From the NCBI GenBank assembly GCA_032124015.1, contig JAQBEH010000018.1, positions 1-64,000 of the forward strand: a stretch of DNA of 64,000 nucleotides, written 5' to 3'. Positions within the stretch are counted from its first letter, which is position 1; every line of letters starts with the position of its first letter. Made by a program: the position numbers and the translations under genes. The notes beneath the pieces were generated by a model. The model ran no database searches. It saw only the letters and a list, made by a program, of their open reading frames with translations, and was not told where the DNA came from. Below, piece by piece: positions 61,329 to 64,000 of the stretch. The DNA is from DASRJG01 sp032124015 (GTDB lineage: Bacteria > Acidobacteriota > Polarisedimenticolia > Polarisedimenticolales > DASRJG01).

Positions 61329-61764
61329 AGCGGCGTTCGATCGACGCCACCACGCCCAGCGCGATCATCACGAGGTTCTCGGCCAACTTCTTCAGGCCGA
61401 CGGGACCCGCGCTCGCCTTGCCGAAGCAACCGCAATCGAACGACAGGCCGCGCACCATCGCAGCGAGCACGCCGACCGTGAACACTGCGATCAGCACGGT
61501 GTAGACGAAGGCGCCGGCTTTCGGCCGGACTCCGGTCACGAGGGCGAGACCCGCCACGAGCTCGACCCAAGGGATCGTCATCGCGAGGAGGTTGGTCGCG
61601 ACCATCGGGATGACCGGCTCGAGGCGGAAGTTGTGGATGCTCTCCGCGAACGCGGGCACATCGGCGATCTTGGCGAGAGCCGACGCCAGGAAGATCAACC
61701 CGGCCACGATCTGCGCGGCGCGCCGCACGGTGGGGTGCAAGAGAAACGCCGAGAACGCGTTCAT
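61327..61764 (-). CDS. MauE/DoxX-family redox-associated membrane protein
   Basis: 145 aa with four transmembrane helices. Family features are ASALAKIADVPAFAESIHNFRL near the start, IPWVELVAGLALVTG in the middle, and SFDCGCFGK, whose paired cysteines suggest thiol redox exchange across the membrane. Its ATG shares one base with the rhodanese stop (TGATG), so the two act together, probably moving sulfur or electrons. Confidence 0.85.
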   Translation of the reverse strand: MNAFSAFLLHPTVRRAAQIVAGLIFLASALAKIADVPAFAESIHNFRLEPVIPMVATNLLAMTIPWVELVAGLALVTGVRPKAGAFVYTVLIAVFTVGVLAAMVRGLSFDCGCFGKASAGPVGLKKLAENLVMIALGVVASIERR

Positions 61765-62417
61765 CAGGCGCCTTCCGGAGTCGCGCCGGTCGCAACGGGG
61801 TATCCGGCCGTCACCCACTCCGGCCAGCCTCCCATGTAGACGAGCACCTTCTTCTTCCCCGCGCTGACCAGAGAAAAGCCGAGGTTCATCGAGACCTCGC
61901 ACGTCCCACCGCCGCAGTACACGATGATCGGCATTCCTTTCGCGTCGAAGTTCTCGAGCAACTCCATGTCGGTGGCGGTCTGCTCGTACGGCAGATTGAT
62001 CGCGCCGGGGATGTGCCCTTCCGCATACTCGGCCGGCTCGCGCGCATCGATGATGGTCGCGGCCCTGGCGTCGAAGAAGGCTTTCACCTTCGAGGTCTGG
62101 ATCTGGATCGGCCGCCCGACGTCGGGGATGTCCGGAACGCCGGAGGCCGCGCTTCCCACGATTTGCAGGGGATCGTTCATGTCGGGCGGCAGCGGGTGGC
62201 TCCCGCCGGGCTGGCTCTCATCGACGGTCGGGAGGATGTCGTCCAGGGAGTCGAGCGTGGGGGCGGTGTAACGCCAGGCGAGCCCGCCCTTGGGATTGCC
62301 GTACTTAATGAGGGCGTTTTGCGCGATCCCGAGCAGCGATCCGATCGCTATGACCGCGAAGACGCCTTGCCACAGCCTCGAGCCGGTCTCGGTACCATCG
62401 GACCACCAACGATCCAT
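61764..62417 (-). CDS. Membrane-anchored rhodanese-domain protein
   Basis: 217 aa from ATG 62417, with GGGAG eight bases upstream. One N-terminal membrane helix (about 17-35), a linker of about 80 residues, and a single rhodanese domain (VKAFFDARAATIIDAREPAEYAEGHIPGAINLPYEQ...IIVYCGGGTCEVSMNLGFSL) with the catalytic Cys in VYCGGG. It should carry sulfane sulfur on the periplasmic side next to the MauE-like partner. An in-frame GTG at 62432 is an alternative start. Confidence 0.87.
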   Translation of the reverse strand: MDRWWSDGTETGSRLWQGVFAVIAIGSLLGIAQNALIKYGNPKGGLAWRYTAPTLDSLDDILPTVDESQPGGSHPLPPDMNDPLQIVGSAASGVPDIPDVGRPIQIQTSKVKAFFDARAATIIDAREPAEYAEGHIPGAINLPYEQTATDMELLENFDAKGMPIIVYCGGGTCEVSMNLGFSLVSAGKKKVLVYMGGWPEWVTAGYPVATGATPEGA

Positions 62418-62454
62418 GTGTGGGTCTCCCACGCGCCAAAGGGCACGTCAGGAG

Positions 62455-62483
62455 ATTCTAGTGGCGGGTTGCGTTCGGGGCAA
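62455..62483 (-). promoter_or_regulatory. Promoter of the rhodanese-MauE pair
   Basis: On the minus strand TTGCCC (62483-62478), 17 bases, TAGAAT (62460-62455). The leader includes the GGGAG site before ATG 62417. Confidence 0.65.
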
Positions 62484-62497
62484 AGAGAGAGGGCGGA

Positions 62498-63094
62498 TCA
62501 GGCGGCGCGGCTCTTCTTGGGACGCGCCGTGGTCTTGGCCTGGATCTTGGCCTGGATCTTGGCCTTGATCTTGGCCTTGGGCTTCGCCGCGCCCTTCGAC
62601 TTTGCCTTTTTGGGTTGGTCGGCACCGCCGAAAACCCGCAGCACGTCGAGAGCCGAGATGATCCCCGCGACCTTCATCCCTCGGCGCACGATCAGCCGGT
62701 GGATGTGGCGCTGGGTCATCATCCTCGCGATCGTCGTCACCGGCGTCGAAGGGAGCACCGCGTGCACCACGGGCGTCATGACCTCCTCGACGGTCGCCGT
62801 GTTGACGTCCTCGATCTGGAACCCCTTGGCGATCGGCCGCCCCTCGACGCGCGCGCTCTGATAAAAATCGGACGGCAGCACCAGCTCGTCGTCGCGGGTC
62901 AACTGGTAGAAAAGAAGATCGGTTTGCGAGATCACGCCGCAGATGTCCCCGTCGCGGTCGATCACCGGAGCTCCCGTGATTCTCTTCTCGAGGAAGAACT
63001 TTCCGAGGTCACGCAGGTCGGCATCTTTCGTGACGCAAAGGACGTTTCTCGTCATGATGTCGGCTGCTACGTAGTCCTTCGCGGCCTTCTTCAT
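62498..63094 (-). CDS. CBS-pair protein with Lys/Ala-rich histone-like tail
   Basis: 198 aa. Two CBS motifs (VAADIMTRNVLCVTKDADLRDLGKFFLEKRITGAPVIDRDGDICGVISQTDLL and VEEVMTPVVHAVLPSTPVTTIARMMTQRHIHRLIVRRGMKVAGIISALDVLR) occupy residues 7-155, a module that senses adenine nucleotides. The last 45 residues are Lys/Ala/Pro-rich (AKIKAKIQAKIQAK), like histone H1 tails, and are encoded by a 12-base tandem repeat. The tail may bind DNA or RNA. ATG 63094 has AGGAGG about eight bases upstream; it follows the RNase R gene by 31 bases. Confidence 0.87.
   Translation of the reverse strand: MKKAAKDYVAADIMTRNVLCVTKDADLRDLGKFFLEKRITGAPVIDRDGDICGVISQTDLLFYQLTRDDELVLPSDFYQSARVEGRPIAKGFQIEDVNTATVEEVMTPVVHAVLPSTPVTTIARMMTQRHIHRLIVRRGMKVAGIISALDVLRVFGGADQPKKAKSKGAAKPKAKIKAKIQAKIQAKTTARPKKSRAA
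62529..62576. repeat. 12-base tandem repeat in the CBS gene tail
   Basis: Units of TGGATCTTGGCC and close variants repeat about four times, each coding for a four-residue KIQA-type step in the basic tail. Such a repeat can change copy number by slippage without shifting the frame. Confidence 0.75.
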
Positions 63095-63125
63095 TATTGC
63101 TCCTCCTCTCTTCAAGGCTCCGAGG

Positions 63126-64000
63126 TTACACCCTGCGGCCGCCCGATGCTGATTTCTTCCGCCCCTGCCGGGTCCCTTTTCTTCCTTGTGTTCGCCCCGT
63201 GCGAGGCCGCGCGGACTCGCGTTCGACGACCGGCACCAAATCGACACGGCGCAGCACGGCGTCCACTTTTTCCACACTGACCCTGAGCGCGTCGCCGAGG
63301 CGAAAAGTGCGTCCCGTCGCCGATCCTCGAAGCTCATGGCGCACGGGATCGAAGTCGAACCACTCGTGGCCGAGGCGCTCGATGCGCACCAGCCCCTCGG
63401 CGATTCCGCCGTCCAACTGAACGAAAACACCGAAACGCGCCACGCCGGTGACGACACCCGCAAACTCTTCCCCTTCGCGTCCTCGCAGGAACTTGACCTT
63501 TTTCCAGTCGAGCAGCTCGCGTTCCGCGCTTTCGGCCTCCCGTTCGAGCTTGGAACAGGTCTCACCCAAAACCGTCAGATCGCCGCGCAGCGCCGGCTTG
63601 GCCTTGTGGCGGGCCGCGCGCAGGGCGCGATGCACGATGAGGTCGGGGTACCGGCGGATCGGCGATGTGAAATGCAAATAGTGCGGCGCCGCCAGGCCGA
63701 AGTGCCCGCTGTCCTCGGGGCTGTAACGAGCCTGCTTCATCGAGCGCAGCGAAAGCTGCGTAACCACCGGGTAGGCGGGTAGCCCTTCTGCGTCCTCCAG
63801 CAGGCGCTGGATGTCTCCGGGGCGCACTCCCGCCTTCCCCACCTTCAGCGTGAGGCCCAGTGATTTCGCGAAGGATTCGAGCCCTTCGATCTTCAGCGGA
63901 TCGGGGTCGTCGTGGATCCGGAACAGGCACGGCACCTCGTGCGCCGACAGCCACGTCGCGACCGCTTCGTTGGCCGCGAGCATGAACTCTTCGATCATTC
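63126..64000 (-). CDS. rnr: Ribonuclease R family exoribonuclease, C-terminal part
   Basis: Partial: the gene continues past the window edge and only about 291 C-terminal residues are seen. The end of the RNB catalytic domain is clear (IEEFMLAANEAVATWL; LPAYPVVTQLSLRSMKQARYS; HYLHFTSPIRRYPDLIVHRAL), then an S1 domain (GREGEEFAGVVTGVARFGVFVQLDGGIAEGLVRIERL). The last about 35 residues are Arg/Lys/Gly-rich, as in RNase R, which degrades structured RNA 3' to 5'. RNase II is less likely because of the basic tail. Confidence 0.92.
   Translation of the reverse strand, partial: MIEEFMLAANEAVATWLSAHEVPCLFRIHDDPDPLKIEGLESFAKSLGLTLKVGKAGVRPGDIQRLLEDAEGLPAYPVVTQLSLRSMKQARYSPEDSGHFGLAAPHYLHFTSPIRRYPDLIVHRALRAARHKAKPALRGDLTVLGETCSKLEREAESAERELLDWKKVKFLRGREGEEFAGVVTGVARFGVFVQLDGGIAEGLVRIERLGHEWFDFDPVRHELRGSATGRTFRLGDALRVSVEKVDAVLRRVDLVPVVERESARPRTGRTQGRKGTRQGRKKSASGGRRV

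Noticed and set aside
62529..62576. Short tandem repeats as a CRISPR-like array
   Set aside because: Units are 12 bases without spacers and lie in frame in a coding region; no CRISPR array or cas gene is seen anywhere in the window.

Overview
The window is 64 kb of G+C-rich (about two thirds by eye), densely packed, single-copy chromosomal DNA from a Gram-negative bacterium. An outer membrane is implied by a secretin, a complete Tol-Pal set, several lipoboxes, a SPOR protein and a lytic transglycosylase. The gene mix (hybrid pilus/type II secretion cluster with a cohesin-tailed secretin, CarD, MauE-rhodanese pair, octaheme TPR cytochrome) fits Acidobacteriota or an allied deep phylum, but this is inference and no rRNA is present. 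The first 48 bases are not genomic: bases 16-48 match the Illumina TruSeq adapter, so this is a contig end.

Layout. 49-11151 (minus): one long operon running sigma factor, anti-sigma, secretin-N-domain protein, PilC/GspF, PilB/GspE, PilM, PilN, PilO, PilP/GspC-like, secretin, two pseudopilins and a cut-off secreted protein. 11283-18008 (minus): lon, hsp20, nrdR, a flippase-like membrane protein, rqcH-like, carD. 18135-20030 (plus): tRNA-Leu(CAA) and oligoendopeptidase F. 20019-23586 (minus): a metallophosphoesterase, a COG3044-type ABC-class ATPase that has lost its P-loop, Yip1 and DUF2752 membrane proteins. 23681-25411 (plus): secreted peptidase-MA-like/TPR protein. 25440-28886 (minus): histidine kinase, sigma-54 activator and an unrecognised 36-aa membrane protein behind a -24/-12 promoter, divergent from an octaheme lipoprotein (29040-31112). 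31021-35887 (minus): cpsB/ywqE-like, gpsA, plsY, thpR, cinA, DUF502. 36006-37502 (plus): subtilase lipoprotein. 37507-42521 (minus): lytic transglycosylase, alaS, recX, pilT. 42626-50096 (minus): rsmE, prmA, dnaJ, dnaK, grpE, hrcA, prfB. 50208-56122 (minus): SPOR protein, diguanylate cyclase, slipin, nfeD, coaD, recN. 56209-61306 (plus): tolQ-tolR-tolA-tolB-pal-cpoB and rpsT. 61327-64000 (minus): MauE/DoxX, rhodanese, CBS protein, RNase R (cut by the window edge).

How it works together. Most genes abut with ATGA/GTGA/TTGA overlaps, so expression is strongly operonic. Two initiation habits stand out: several operon heads have a -10 hexamer exactly six bases before the start codon (nfeD, tolQ, recX, the metallophosphoesterase), predicting leaderless mRNAs, and at least four genes appear to start with TTG (carD, gpsA, cinA, dnaJ). 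prfB carries a textbook +1 programmed frameshift.

Most worth following up are the sigma-54 locus with the 36-aa protein facing the octaheme cytochrome, the degenerate ATPase, and the sigma/anti-sigma pair heading the secretion/pilus operon.
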